From positions 140,332 through 204,331 of the forward strand of contig KN880451.1 in assembly GCA_000934385.1 (NCBI GenBank): a stretch of DNA of 64,000 nt. Direction: 5' to 3'. The DNA comes from Cylindrobasidium torrendii FP15055 ss-10 (Eukaryota; Basidiomycota; Agaricomycetes; Agaricales; Physalacriaceae). Position numbers and translations under genes: made by a program. Numbering within the stretch: the first letter of the stretch is position 1; each line of letters starts with the position of its first letter. A model generated the notes under the pieces. It searched no databases, was not told the DNA's origin, and saw only the letters and a list, made by a program, of their open reading frames with translations. Below, piece after piece: positions 23,274 through 35,379 of the stretch.

Positions 23274-23281
23274 TATTTATA
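23274..23281 (-). promoter_or_regulatory. TATA box of the small Cys-rich gene
   Basis: TATAAATA on the minus strand in the context TTGTATAAATACGAG, about 103 bases before the ATG at 23171, followed by a pyrimidine-rich leader. Confidence 0.55.
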
Positions 23282-24386
23282 CAAACAGAGTGAGTCACGT
23301 TGGTGGCCCAGCTGTCTTTTTACCTCCGTCCCTGGACCTGTTTCTTATGTCCGCCTGCAGTCGAAAAGTCTGCGTATTGTCATCTGGATACTTTTTGGTG
23401 GGGCTTCCGTGGGCCATGACAATGATGAACTCCATTGGGTCTAGAGCTGTCTGTCCGGGCGAGTGTCAGTTGCAACGAACCCCAGCTGCTATGAAGGCCT
23501 TCAAAGACAAAATGCGCCCAAAACATAGCTAGCGTTCTGCGCATGGAAGAAAGGTCAAATGGGGACATTCAAGCTGCTATCAGCTCTTGCTAGCGTATGG
23601 GCAAGATATCGGAAGGAGCTTAAACCAGGTAAGGGGCGAGAGAGTATGTCATTTTGTTCATGCGTAGTGTCTTTTGTTTGCGACATATGCGAAGGCTGTC
23701 AATGGATGCGAACTCACTTTGCGCATGCCATGCCTCCTCCGAGTCGCTGATCCGTTGCTCGAAACACCGAAAAATCGTGCAGACGTGAGTGATGCCCTTA
23801 CGCGACCATAGCCGAAGAAATAATTGCGAATCGGAGAGACTACGGTGCACAGGCTCAGCGCTGGATGCTTAGCTGTTAGCCATAAGCGCCTGATTAGCCC
23901 TTCTGTTCGCAGGAGGCTTGTCCGAAGTGGTTAGGCCAGATCATGGAAGTGCGAGTCGCTGCAACATTGCGGAATGCTGTGGTCATGGAGGTCGATGACT
24001 ATTTCTAGTGTGACCAAGGTTCAAGATAATTGTCCGTGCAAGCAAGTATGTATGCTTTATGTAGTGCTGATGGCCGAGATAGGTTACAAAGCTATTATCT
24101 TATCTCGGGATGCGCACCTTTTAAATTGAAGCTGAAGTTGACGCGCCCCGGCGGCGCGCCTTCCCCCTCCTACTAACATACGTTGGAGGCAATGGTGGGT
24201 CAGTAACCAAGTCGATGTCATGAGAGTCGGGAGTCAAAATGTCGGGCAGGTGTCACGGTATAGCGTATATCCCAACACCCTTCGGACCGACGCTCGTAGC
24301 CTACAACGGGCCGGTCTGAGGGCGCAAGGTAGTACTTAAGATCGAATCAGACATCAAGCTGACGTACGAACTCTATCCCTACAATC
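23282..24386. other. Intergenic stretch, nothing firm
   Basis: About 1.1 kb between divergently transcribed genes. Several open frames of 60-75 codons exist, but none shows a motif. The stretch near 23,915 (TTGTCCGAAGTGGTTAGG) resembles a tRNA A box but has no matching B box or acceptor stem. Confidence 0.45.
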
Positions 24387-25510
24387 ATGCCCGACTACGC
24401 TGCCAAAGGTCTCTTTGACTTGAATGGTTTTGTTGCAGTTGTTACTGGGGGCGGCACCGGGATTGGCTTGCACATCGCAAGAGGTCTGGCTGAGAACGGC
24501 GCGAAGGTGTACATTACTGGTCGCAGGCTAGAGGTTCTGCAAAAGGCTGCAGGCGACAACAATGTCAAGGGTTCCATTATTCCGTGCGTACATATTCTGT
24601 GTACTGGCAAGGGTCTTGACCCAAGTTCGATACAGATTGTGCATGGATGTAACCTCGAAAGACAGCATTTTGGAGGCGAAGAAGGTTATCGAGGAAAAGG
24701 ACGGGAAACTCCATATCCTTATCAACAAGTAAGTCAAAGACAAAAATTACACAAACTCTGCTTACTGCAGCTACAGTGCCGGCCAGGTTGGGTACTGATT
24801 GTGGTCATTGGTACAGTAGCTGGGCAATGACCGTTCCACAGACCGACATCGAACTGGTTCAATTCCGCGTCCTCTCCAGAACGCCAGGACGCAGAGTCAA
24901 TAGGCAGCGCGCTGTTCCAAGAATCCGAACAGGCTTGGTCTGACATTTATGCTATCAACACCCACTCAATCTTCTTCGTATCCACTGCATTCCTGGGTTT
25001 ACTCGACAAAGGCTCCCAAGAGACGCCTGGGTACACGTCTACTATTGTAAATGTGACCAGTATATCTGGGTTAATGAAACTAGCACAAGAACATGTGAGT
25101 TCGCCTTGACCTGAGGCTTCACTGGGTGCTTACCACTCGGCAAGTTCGCGTACAACAGCTCAAAGGCAGCTGCGTCGGCATTGACGAAACTCATGGCCAC
25201 CGAGTTTGCACTCAAGGGCGTGCAAGTGCGCGTGAATGCGGTCGCGCCAGGCGTTTATGAGTCCGAGATGACTATTGATCAAATCTCTCCGGAGCAGGTT
25301 GACAAGATAGGCAAAGGGCTGAGTCCTGTCCCCGCGAAACGGCCTGGAACGTGAGTCGTTTAGATTCTGGGATGCGGCGGACGCGCTGACATAGTTCTCA
25401 GCGGACAAGAGGTAGCCGCAACCGTCCTGTATCTTGCATCCCAGTCGGGTTGCTACATGAATGGGCAAGAGTTGGTGATTGATGGAGGGTATCTGTGTGT
25501 CAACCCATGA
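24387..25510 (+). CDS. Short-chain dehydrogenase/reductase (classical SDR)
   Basis: It starts '[20 protein letters not shown]', with the cofactor loop [16 protein letters not shown] and then '[19 protein letters not shown]'. Introns are removed at about 24,584-24,636 and further on. The active-site region reads '[17 protein letters not shown]' (Tyr-x3-Lys), followed by '[17 protein letters not shown]' and the end '[16 protein letters not shown]'. The Arg in 'TGRR' after the second strand suggests NADPH preference. Spliced length is about 300 residues, normal for the family. The neighbours give no pathway, so the substrate stays unknown. Confidence 0.87.
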
Positions 25511-26138
25511 GCTGTAAGGGCAAGTAGAAATGTACAAGACTAGAAGTTTACAGCAAGCGTGGTTATATACTTGCGTTGTATGATGACTGCATCGAAAGGA
25601 ATTCGTAGCGTTCTGCAGCAGCTTGTGTATACGAGCGCGTGAGCAGTTTATTATCATTGAGTTGGTAGCAGGTTGGTAGTTGAATCCGGTGCAAAATTAA
25701 TTAAATCCTGTTACCAACAAGCTGGATCTGTGTGCACGATTCGTTAGATGTGGAGGTTCAATTGTGAGCAGTTACGGTTTCTCCCACATACATGGCACAT
25801 CTCTCAAGACGGCGCATCGGTGAGCGGTGTCGAAAGTCGCGCGCCGAAAAGCGACGGAGAGCGGCGAATTCCCGCCGGTCACGCTTTGTCACGACGTCTA
25901 TTTCGAGCTCAGCCCAACTTGCCAGCTGCTAGCGCCAATTTGCTGGCCGTTCGCCTGCGCGGATAGTCCACTCTCGTTTTGTGACCGGATTTTCATTCGT
26001 ACCGACCAATTTCGCCAGCTAGGGCTCCAACGCCCGAATTCACGCGCCGAGGAGAACGGTAAGTGTGCAAGAGTTAGAAAGGGGGTCACGCGGGCTGTGA
26101 TTGTGATTGTGTTGTGTTGCATCTTTCTTCACACCATC

Positions 26139-28317
26139 ATGGCTTCCAACGCTAGGCGACCACCACCAGCAGGCCAGGACTACGCTGCCGTCCCACAAAG
26201 CCCACGAAATGCAGCACCACCCTCAGGCCGCCCATCAACTAGTCGCTCAGCCTCCGCACAACCTGGGAGGGGTGCCATTGCTGCAGGTGTTGCTAGTGGG
26301 GCAATTGGTGGAGGATATGGGCCGTACTCAGTGCGTACCAAACTCTTTCTCGGCGGGCACATACTTACAGTGCTATCAGTACAACCCGCTAAACGGCAGA
26401 GACATGTCAAACCCGTCCCGTTTCAGCGCGGCGCCCTCGGAAATGTCATCAGTGGGCGGCAGTAATGACAAGATGGACTTTGCCAACACCTCAACCGTCC
26501 CCGCCTATCTCTGGGACAAGGACCCTGACCTGGACGACGCCCTTCACAACCCTGATCCCGTCCGCGATGCCAAACTCGATCGTTCCTTTACGTTCTTCTC
26601 AAGCAGAGGTTGGCTCAATGTCAGCGCTCTCGTTATCCTTGTTGCCGGTCTCGTGACGCTGTTCGCTGGCTATCCAATTATCGACTACTACGCGCGCGCC
26701 GACCCCGATAACGGCGGATACAACCTCGGCGGCATCAACGGGTCTGGACAAGTCCCTGACCTGCCAGGACTTCCCAGTCTCATCGACTCAGATACCCCGC
26801 AGAGCGCGTATACACGGACCGGCTTCGATGGCAAGAAGTACAACCTTGTCTTCAGCGACGAGTTCGAGCTTGATGGGCGGACATTTTACCCCGGAGAAGA
26901 TCCATATTGGGAGGCGATGGACTTCCACTACTGGCCCACAGGCGATCTAGAGTGGTATGACCCGTCGGTACGTGCTGGGCAGCACAAAACGTTGCCTTGA
27001 TATCTGACAGCTCCCAGGCGGCAACAACCAAAGACGGTAAACTCGTGCTGACCATGACCATGGAGGATACACATGATCTCAATTGGAAGAGCGGTACGCT
27101 ACCCGTGCGTTTCAGCACACCGATACTAATAACATTTGCATAGCTATGTTGCAAGGCTGGAACAAGCTGTGCTTCACCACAGGATATGTCGAAGTCTCTG
27201 TCAGTTTCCCGGGCGCGCATGACACAGCGGGTTTCTGGCCGGGTGTCTGGACGATGGTACATATCCTGCAGTATGCTCAAATATTTAATCTCAACACGAC
27301 CACAGGGCAATCTAGGTCGCGCCGGGTATGGCGCTTCGACGCAGGGCATGTGGCCATACTCCTACGACACATGCGATGTAGGCACCTTCCCAAACCAGAT
27401 GACTGCCGACAACGAGCCTGCCAATGCCGCCAATGGTAACTCCAATGGCGACGGACCCGTCAGCGAGCTCCCAGGACAGCGCACATCTGCATGTACATGT
27501 CCCGGTGGAGACCATCCAGGCCCGAAGAACAGCGTTGGGCGAGCAGCGCCTGAAATCGATATTCTGGAGCATCAAATCGAAACTCAGCAATGGCAAGGTC
27601 AGGTCTCGCAAAGTTTCCAGGTCGCGCCGTTCGATTATCAGTACAAAATCAACAACAACTCGGACACATACACGTTTTACGACGACAGTATAACCGAATT
27701 CAACAGCTACCGTGGCAGCTCGCTTCAGCAGGCTGTCTCTGCCTTGACCTTTGTCGATAAGAACGACTATGGCGGTCAACAGTACGGCGTTTTTGGTGTT
27801 GAGTACTGGTCGGATCCGAACGACCGTTCGGCTGGCTACATCGAATGGGTCACTGATGGAAAGCCATCGTGGAGGGTCAACGCTGATGCCATCGGGCCCA
27901 ACGACGAGGTGGAAATTGGCCAGCGAATCATCCCCGAAGAGCCGATGGTGAGAGCGTCCGCTCGCGAACACCCGCTACGATAAGCTGACCCGTCTATAGT
28001 ACATGGTTCTCAATTTCGGCATGGCCTACAACTTCCAGCCGCAGGATTATTCGAAATTAACATGGCCAAACAACATGTATATCGACTACGTGAGGATATA
28101 CCAGCGTGAAGGCCTCAAGAAGAAAGACTATTTATCCTGCGATCCTGAAGCTCATCCGACAAAAGACTACATTGAATCGTACGTCTGTCGTGCACACGCG
28201 ACAGGAAGAAAGCTGACTGGATACAGACATATCAAAGCGTATTCGGACCCCAATGTCACAACATGGGACGCGGCCGGGTTCACATTCCCAAGGAATCGTC
28301 TATACGATGGCTGTTAA
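26139..28317 (+). CDS. Kre6/Skn1-type beta-glucan synthesis protein (GH16 domain, type II membrane)
   Basis: A disordered cytosolic N-terminus starts 'MASNARRPPPAGQDYAAVPQ'. One membrane segment, 'LNVSALVILVAGLVTLFAGY', is followed by a lumenal GH16-like domain: 'YNLVFSDEFELDGRTFYPGE', 'DPYWEAMDFHYWPTGDLEWY', 'GYVEVSVSFPGAHDTAGFWP', 'SACTCPGGDHPGP', the GH16 motif 'EIDILEHQIE' with both acidic residues, 'MVLNFGMAYNFQ' and the end 'FPRNRLYDGC'. This is the full layout of the SKN1/KRE6 family, which is needed for beta-1,6-glucan in the wall and acts in the secretory pathway. At least seven exons are joined by introns of about 50 bases. The upstream 400 bases probably hold the promoter and leader. 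Confidence 0.93.
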
Positions 28318-29880
28318 TATTCTCACATTGCTATCTGTGCAACAACACACCGTTCAGCACCCACGACTATCTTTGAGGATTATGATTTTTCTACTATTCT
28401 TGCATTAACGTGCCCCCTACATCGCCTACATACCACTCCGTGACAGGCCACCTCCCATTTTCGCGTTACTTGATGAGCGACCTCTTTGGACTACATACGT
28501 ATTTATCACTTATCTCTCTCGTTCGTTACTTTATCAGTCGTAGTCAGTGCTCAAATGGCGAGCTAGAATATCTTGGGGTACCTAATGCACGATGACAAAC
28601 GGATTGTTGTGTGTACTTCCATGTAATATTCTAGAGCTGCGTTGGCCGGAATTTTTGTGAGCTTCAAGGCTCTTCGTTACGTCGTTTTTGGTTGCTGGTA
28701 AGCTGGTGCGTGCCGTCTAGTGTGGAGGACGACTTAGGTGTACGTATACTACATACTTATTGGCGAACGGGATGTGGGAACATTGAAGAGGCACAGTTGC
28801 TCGCCGCTGTGTTTCTCTTCGTGATAAGTAATTGACAGACATCGCATATTCCCAATTTGTTCTAAGTATAGGCAGGTAGTATCCCAGGTCGTTTTCGTAG
28901 CTAGCCTTACTAGGCCATTGGCCAGGGGGTACACATCTGACAACTGCTATAATTCTTGACATTTTCTCTCACACCGGGTAACCTCGAAAATCCCGCCCGT
29001 GGATGTATTTAGACTCGAAGACCGAGGACAGCGACGGTATCGAGCGGAAGCACTTTCTGGCTGCCGATTCTTATTCTTATTTTACCTATTTAGGAACAAG
29101 ATGCAATGACCCCGACAAATATCAACGGTCCGGGTAGCCTTGGTATGCTCGCATAAGAATGCCTCTAGTAATCTGTCACAGATATTTTGAGTGACTTGCT
29201 TCCATATTGCACAACCGCAGCATCCTTGAAGAGTGTATCTTCGATAACCTCGCACTCACCCTGTAACGTCAAGTCAATTCTAGCTGGTGGTTTACTCGGC
29301 TTTGGATTACAGCACGGTATGAATGAGTCCGACAGCTAGAATCCACTCTACAAGCTCACTCTTAGTTGTTGTGTGTGTATGTATGTCGCGGGATACTGGA
29401 TACTGAATATCACGGGCAGATCCAACTCCTCAATCAGGATCGATCTCCGAGTCGATGAGCAGAACGACATAAATCAATGATATAGAAACCAATATTCATC
29501 ACATTCAAATACTGGTTTGGTATGCGTGAGAACACCATATCCGGATGCTGGATGGCACGGTGGGTGTTTCACCGTGAGCTGACTGGGTGTTAAACCGCCG
29601 TTGAAAGGCGTGTGGCCAATCCAAGGAAGGATGCTGAGTGACACTCGATACCCACTTCGTCCAGGGGCCACTGATATCGGACAAGCTTGTAGGGATACGC
29701 TGATATGACCGCATCCCAAACACAAGTCCGGAATATGTTCGGTGCCTCGACGAAGATCCCATTATGCGAAGAATCCAATCAATGATTATTATTCGTAGCC
29801 GTTGTGTATATTGCTACTCGAGCATAGTGTCCATCTCTCCAAATTTAATGATCCTGATATTCCATCTCGTCATCAAATGT
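28318..29880. other. Intergenic stretch of about 1.5 kb, no supported gene
   Basis: This lies between the 3' ends of two convergent genes, longer than needed for two 3' UTRs. On the minus strand a frame at about 29,590-29,780 reads protein-like ('FRTCVWDAVISAYPYKLVRY') but has no ATG and no splice partner that I could find. It may be a gene remnant. Confidence 0.4.
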
Positions 29881-30647
29881 TCAAAATCCCATAGTGTATC
29901 CTACTGGTGTTAAGTCACGCCCGTCACGGTTAGCGCCTGCTCCGCTGAGAGGCACGCTGGTATCGAAAAGATACGACATATGGTAGGGTTGGGGCTCATT
30001 ATGACGGTCGTATTGCGTATTCGAGAAGAAATCCTGCAGGAATGGGACGTCCGGGAGGTCTCGAGCAGTGGGAGATACGCCTGAATTGGACGAGCCCGAC
30101 TCGGATGGCGTAGACGCCTCAGTCGCGCTTGCCTTGCGGCTAGGAGCCAGTATCCTCCTCCGAGCCTGGAATATGGTGATGAGCTTGGGAGACTAGCTGA
30201 GACGAGATGCGCACGTACGTTGATCATCCAGTTTGATACTTGGCTGATGGAAAGTCCCGTAACGTGCGAGAGGTGCCTCTTTTCCTCCTCGCTGGGGTAC
30301 GGATTGTCGGAGTGTAGTTGCAACCATGCTTTGAGATAGTCCGTCGTCTTTGCTGGCAAGTTTCGTCTGGTGCGGCGCTGTTGACAAGAAGGCGCTGGAG
30401 TGGCCACTGCGCTGGGGCCCTGGGGCGTGTGACTCGGTACAGCAGTACTGTCGAGAGGCTGCATAGTGTTTTGCAGGTAAGGGTGTTGATATACGTGTGG
30501 AGCCCCCGACGCCAAGAATTGCGGCGGGTAAGTGTCGCAGGTGCCGCACGACGATGGTGTGAGAGGCCAGCCACCGAGGTCGTGGTAGTAAGGCGTAAAT
30601 CTGCCCTGCTCATGCTCGTGAGATTTTGTCGTACGGCGCGCAGTCAT
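29881..30647 (-). CDS. TALE/KN-type homeobox transcription factor (paralogue 1)
   Basis: Two exons (30647-30219, 30165-29881) give 237 residues. After a Pro/Gln-rich N-terminus the homeodomain reads 'RTRRNLPAKTTDYLKAWLQL', 'HSDNPYPSEEEKRHLSHVTG', 'LSISQVSNWMIN' and, after the intron, 'ARRRILAPSRKA'. The 'PYPSE' insertion between helices 1 and 2 marks the TALE class, and helix 3 keeps the W-x2-N-x-R contacts (WMINAR). A 53-base phase-0 intron falls inside helix 3, between N and A. The protein is probably a nuclear DNA-binding regulator. Its closest relative here is the gene at 54637-55581. A spliced stop gives a C-terminal tail with Asp/Phe-rich patches. Confidence 0.9.
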
Positions 30648-31650
30648 GATGGATCAGTTTCGACCTGTTCGATTGTCTCTCTTTATTAAGTTGAACGTTT
30701 CTTTGCTTAGGTAAGGGAGCCCTCCAACAGACGGCCGAATACAGTTAGTCGAGACGCACAGACTGACAGGCTCCGCCGGCAGTTAAAGCAGCGTCGACCC
30801 ATGTAGAGCCACCGACCAGATACAATGCAGGGACATCTCCATGTATTGCGGGTACCTCTGTCCCCGACTGACGAGAGATTCTACTCGTATCCTTCCCACA
30901 GGTAGAAGGTGATCAATGCGTAGATACAATGGGTGTAAGCAGGCATACAGGCACACAAGAGTCTGGACAGAGCCATCGCACTGAGTCGAAGCTCGCATCC
31001 CCGACCATTTCAGCGTATCTCTGAGGGACTGCACTCACTGTGCCACCTACAAGCCCTCCAGCACGCTCTGGCTCCCAAGTAGACCAGCGCAGTCGATGTG
31101 AGCCTCATCTCATTTCATGGCAATGTCCTCAGACCTCCTCGAGTTCGAATACCGGGGCTCGGACGCGATGGTCACGCGCATTGCATCGAGTCGGCGTCGG
31201 ACTATGCGTTGGTGTTTCAAGGTGGTGCCCAATAGGTGTCAATAGGTGGACACAGATCGAACGGGCGCATCCCGCTGGCTAGTGGCGTCGAGATAACCAA
31301 GGTATGCTCCGAAGAAATCAAGTGAACGTAGAGGCTGGAATTGAGAAAGAGAAGCCCAAGAGAATGTGTGGTTGATGGCAGAGAGCGGGTCGGTATCTTC
31401 CATAGCGCCCTCGACAGAGCCCAGAGTGGACCGACAATCCGGCTGGTAGGCGACGTAGCGAGTCCGCGACATTCAAGCTCTAGCTTTAGCCCGCGGAGTC
31501 CAAGACGATGCATTGCTTGATAGCTTAAATAGAAGGGCGACCAGCTATGGAAGGGAACCTCATAGCTGTTTGCTAGGATGTGTGGTTGCGGCAGCTGAGT
31601 GTAATGCAAGGACAGAGTCGCGGAGGCTAATGCGCATGTTAGACCAAACC
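30648..31650. other. Intergenic stretch, nothing firm
   Basis: About 1 kb upstream of the homeobox gene and downstream of the Cys-rich membrane protein gene. A 145-codon minus frame at 31217-31654 has no motif and overlaps the stop region of the neighbouring gene, so I do not call it. Confidence 0.45.
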
Positions 31651-32546
31651 TCACAAGAAGGAACTAGGAACTAACTGTAGTTGCTCGTCTTGATATCCTC
31701 TCAGCTCTTTGAATTGCCTCATGCGCTGCTTTCTATGGAGAAGAACAAGCATTACTATGGTGGCCACCAGAACTAGAAAGTGTCATTGACCAAAATCTGT
31801 TTGCCATCGAGATGTTCTTACCGCCAATCATGCAGCAGATTGTTATTGCCATTTGCCATGTTTGGAGAGTAAGCGGGGTCTCTGGTGGCAGAGTGCATAT
31901 TCCATGCTCGCAAGTTCTCTGCCCGGTTGGTCATTCCACGAGGACCTCCACTCAAGCAGATGACTGACCGTTCTACACTGACTGTCGAAAGTGCAGCTCT
32001 TTCCGACATCCATCGTAGATTCGCATAGGTGTGTGGTTGGACTACAAAAGAAGTTCGGCCGGGCACAGTTATCCCCTAGGTAAACAGTCTGATAGCGATG
32101 GCCAGCAAAGAAGTCGGAATATGTCGTATTCTCGACTATACAGGGTTGGCTCAAGGTTGCGTTCGTATAGCTAAACATAGTTTTGAATACGTGCGCCCGC
32201 CAAGTTTAGCGTTAGCTTACGAGCAGACGGACAGAATGCAGGCAACTTGAGAGGAGCCATCTGGCGCTGGCGCGCACTGTTCGTCTCGATGTCGTTGACA
32301 AGTGCCTCCAGGCGAGATCAGAGGACGGCAGCCACTGCCCTCATCGGGGCAGAATAATCCAGGGGAACACAGAGCTGGTATTGTATCTTCAGCCGAGTAG
32401 CCAAAGGGATACTCATCGCGTCGACAGGTCCGTGGGAAGCAGGTTCCATTGGTGGGCGCCGAGCAGAACGTTTTGTCATCGCAGTCTGACTTGAATTTGA
32501 GCGTAGCCGGGTCGAGCCTATCGTTCGAGGTCGAGCAGGCTGCCAT
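31651..32546 (-). CDS. Cys-rich single-pass membrane protein, function unknown (5' end uncertain)
   Basis: The extracellular part is rich in Cys: 'KSDCDDKTFCSAPTNGTCFP', 'ALCSPGLFCPDEGSGC', 'GGTCQRHRDEQCAP', 'PCIVENTTYSDFFAGHRYQT', 'NFFCSPTTHLCEST' and 'GKSCTFDSQCRT'. Two introns later comes the membrane helix 'WQMAITICCMIGVLVATIVM' and a short basic tail ('HRKQRMRQFKELRGYQDEQ'). The layout recalls basidiomycete surface proteins with dickkopf-like Cys patterns. The coding start is unclear: the Cys-rich frame has an ATG at 32546 without a signal peptide, while a hydrophobic stretch just upstream ('SWLVLLPLYGW') lies in another frame. A signal peptide is expected, so a small 5' exon or different splice is likely. 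The gene is head-to-head with the PIG-X gene, within about 90 bases. Confidence 0.68.
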
Positions 32547-32633
32547 CCATACAGCGGGAGAAGAACCAGCCAACTCGCCGGCGTGATAGTGACAGAAAGA
32601 GGTAAACCGTTGATATGTTGTGATCGGACCCGC

Positions 32634-33294
32634 ATGGCCGACTTCACTTCTTCCCTTCACCTCAATGGATTTCACCCAACCTTGGACGTTCGAATCTTGT
32701 ACGAGGAGCCCACAGATTGCACTTCAATAATATTTCTGGACCTTCCACCAGAAGTGCTCGTCGACCGCTTCGAGTTGGCCAACTATGCGGCCGAATATTC
32801 GTTCCATCTCCTTGGGCCATCCAACGTCGAGCTTCCTGTTGTTGCTTTGGCAAATGAAACATCACATCTCATGCTCGAAATAACACCGGAAGACTCGCTG
32901 TACCGCCAAGTCACGATACCACTACACCTTCGATACCCCGAAGTGGGAACGGACGATTATGTCGCGGTCACCTTCCCCGCGCCGCACGGTTACTTGGCTT
33001 GCCCACTCCCAGAAGGTTTTACCGTCACATTCTTGTATTCTGTAGCTGATACCAATGCAAGAAGAGAATGTTACAGACAAGTCTGTTCCTATAGAATTCG
33101 CCCATATCCTGACCTCAAGTCGTCTTACGTCGCTGGGAACTCCCCAAGAAGCATTCACCTTGAAGATACCCGCTGGAAACTCTCTTCACACTCCTAGGGT
33201 CGAGGCCGGCACATCCATACTGATACTGCTTTGCTGCGTTTACATGGCCTACAAGTCGTTCGCGACAGTCAACCGTCTATCAAATTCACGATGA
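32634..33294 (+). CDS. PBN1: GPI-mannosyltransferase I stabilising subunit (PIG-X/Pbn1)
   Basis: Two exons (32634-33015, 33062-33294) give 204 residues. It starts 'MADFTSSLHLNGFHPTLDVR', followed by 'CTSIIFLDLPPEVLVDRFEL', 'VELPVVALANETSHLMLEIT' and 'IPLHLRYPEVGTDDYVAVTF'. Near the C-terminus is one membrane helix, 'GTSILILLCCVYMAYKSF'. This lumenal beta domain plus C-terminal helix is the PIG-X/Pbn1 plan. The partner is the mannosyltransferase PIG-M/Gpi14, which adds the first mannose to GPI anchors in the ER. It lacks a clear N-terminal signal, as do some fungal members. The length matches human PIG-X rather than the longer yeast Pbn1. Confidence 0.85.
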
Positions 33295-33622
33295 TTTGAA
33301 CAGGGTCGCGTGCCCTATTTTGTTCCAACGACTGGCTTGCTTGTGTGCTCAGGGTATTTATCGCCATTGTCAAAAAGTTCTCTCCCCAAGCAGGGTGCGC
33401 CTCCAAGCGCTGTTCATGACTGCGCCGGCTAGACATGCCATTCAATCCACCGACCTATTCTTGCACCAGCTCTCAGCGTGTATTCTCAAACATTAAGCGT
33501 GGCATTCCATAAGTACATTATACACTCGAAAGTACCGTAGATGGTATCAAGACAATCAACGCATAACCAGAAAAAAGCTGGGAGTTGGTGTGAAACAGAG
33601 ACCCTAAGAACAGAGCGTTGAA

Positions 33623-33954
33623 CTAACCATAATTCAACATAAGACCAGCAATATTCATGATATGGCAAGCATGCGTTGGTTTTGGAGGTACTCGGTGGTA
33701 TCGGAGAGGTTGCGAAGGTAGGACGAACTGCTTTGAGGTGTCTGACGGAGACATCGTAAGTATAGGCGTGTGGTATGCATGATTGGTCCACTAACCGATG
33801 GGACCGAATCGGGTGTGCCCATGTCCTTCAGTGCGATGAGGTTACCCTCTGGACGCGAGTTCTCCACCAGCGGTGTGTTCACAAGGACTGAGAAAGATCG
33901 AGAGATGGAGGAGAAGTAGGTAGCGCGGGGCTTGGAGGTCGTGGGAGAAGTCAT
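33623..33954 (-). CDS. Small protein of unknown function, possibly mitochondrial
   Basis: The ATG at 33954 opens 'MTSPTTSKPRATYFSSISRS', then 'FSVLVNTPLVENSRPEGNLI' and 'ALKDMGTPDSVPS'. The N-terminus is rich in Ser, Arg and aromatic residues and poor in acidic ones, compatible with a mitochondrial presequence. An intron (donor GTTAGT) follows. The second exon can be read to 'FVLPSQPLRYHR' ending at 33623, or in another frame to a nearer stop, so the C-terminus is unsure. A TATA box lies about 103 bases upstream. I do not recognise the family. Confidence 0.45.
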
Positions 33955-34056
33955 GGTGGGGGCTGTTTGAGTTTCTTCGCGTGCGATAATAGGGTATATG
34001 CAGATGAAGCGAGGAACTCAGAGTCGAGGAGGGAAACCGACACTGGGTTATCCAGG

Positions 34057-34063
34057 TTTTATA
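34057..34063 (-). promoter_or_regulatory. TATA box upstream of the small unknown gene
   Basis: TATAAAA on the minus strand (context CGATATAAAACCTGG), about 103 bases before the ATG at 33954. Confidence 0.45.
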
Positions 34064-34269
34064 TCGCACATCCGGTCTCGACGTCATTTAATGGGGCGTC
34101 TAAGTCTGGCGGAGAGCCGGGTAACGGTGCGATCGCGTTACCCCAGACCACCGTCACCACATTTGGCGAATCAGCGACCTCGATTAGATCTAACCGGGCC
34201 GGAATCACCATCTTATCGCAGAGCAGTACAAGCAACTCTCCCACCGACTATTCACCTACACGCTTGGTT

Positions 34270-35379
34270 ATGAAAGTTGCAATCGTTACCGGGGCATCAG
34301 CAGGCATAGGTCGAGCAACAGCAATTGCACTTTCCAAGGCTGGATGGAGCATTCTGCTAACTGCTAGAAACGAGGCGAATCTCGAGGAGACCAGACAACT
34401 ATGCGAAACCCCCGAGAACTGCTTGCCGATAGCCGGGGACGTGACAAACGAAGACTTCGTCAAGACTCTGTTCGAACGTACGGCTGAGCACTTTGGTGAG
34501 ACGAAAGCATATCGGAAGGAGACTGGTTCAAACAACTAATGCTCCTTAGGTCGTTTGGATCTATTGTTCAATGTGAAGAAACCCACAATGGAAAGACCTT
34601 ACCTAACCCCATCTCTATAGAATGCAGGCGTGTCGGCCCCACAAGTCCCTATTGAGGAACTCAGTCTGGAGACATTCAAAAGCGTTATGGAAGTGAATGT
34701 CACAGGCCCATTCTTATGTACTCGTGAGGCCGTCAGAGTATTCAAGAAACAGAGCCCTCAAGGAGGTGGGAGAATTCTACTATGCCACCCTGGATGTCCA
34801 GCGCCAACAGTTTCCCCAAGGCCGGATTATCAACAATGGCTCGATTTCGGCACACACGCCCCGTCCATTTTCTGTTCCATATACGGCGTCGAAGCATGCT
34901 ATCAGCGGTAAGTGCATATCCATGCACCGGTCGCTGGCTACTTACCTTGGACCAAGGTCTTACCAAATGCACTTCTCTCGACGGCCGCAGGTGCGCGACC
35001 CTGTCCATGCTACCAGATGCGAGCTAACCGTGCTTTACAAAGCTACGGGATTGCCTGCACTCAGATTGATATAGGTGTGTCCCAATGCAGTAGCCAGTCT
35101 TCCCCAGAGGCTAAACAAACAATGAAAATAGGAAACGCGCAAACAGCGTTGACGCGAGGCAAGATGGACAGTATACGTCAACCAGACGGTAGATACATTG
35201 CGGAAGCTACGTTCGACGTACAGCATGTTGCCAGCACCATCGCACATATTGCCTCGCTTCCCAACGATGTTACGATGCTGGAGGTGAACATAATGTGAGT
35301 GCCCACGCATGCTTGTTGGCAAATCGACCTAACAGCAATTCATAGGGCTACGCAAGCACCGTTTGTGGGACGTGGATGA
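34270..35379 (+). CDS. Short-chain dehydrogenase/reductase (second SDR)
   Basis: It starts '[20 protein letters not shown]' with the NAD(P) loop TGASAGIG. '[20 protein letters not shown]' follows, then '[11 protein letters not shown]' across two introns. The active site is '[20 protein letters not shown]' plus '[17 protein letters not shown]' (Ser...Tyr-x3-Lys). After small exons it reads '[20 protein letters not shown]', and it ends '[17 protein letters not shown]'. The Arg in 'TARN' favours NADPH. It is not a close copy of the SDR at 24387. The final intron splits the Met of 'NIM'. The substrate is unknown. Confidence 0.87.

Noticed and set aside
23905..24010. tRNA-like A box (GTCCGAAGTGGTTAGG)
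   Set aside because: There is no GGTTCGANTCC-type B box at the right distance and no acceptor stem can be paired.
31081..31200. Possible tRNA B box (GAGTTCGAATACC)
   Set aside because: No A box and no cloverleaf could be drawn around it.
31217..31654. 145-codon minus-strand frame
   Set aside because: It begins at the stop of the Cys-rich membrane protein and lacks motifs. Its hydrophobic start looks like a signal peptide, but no promoter or splice support exists.
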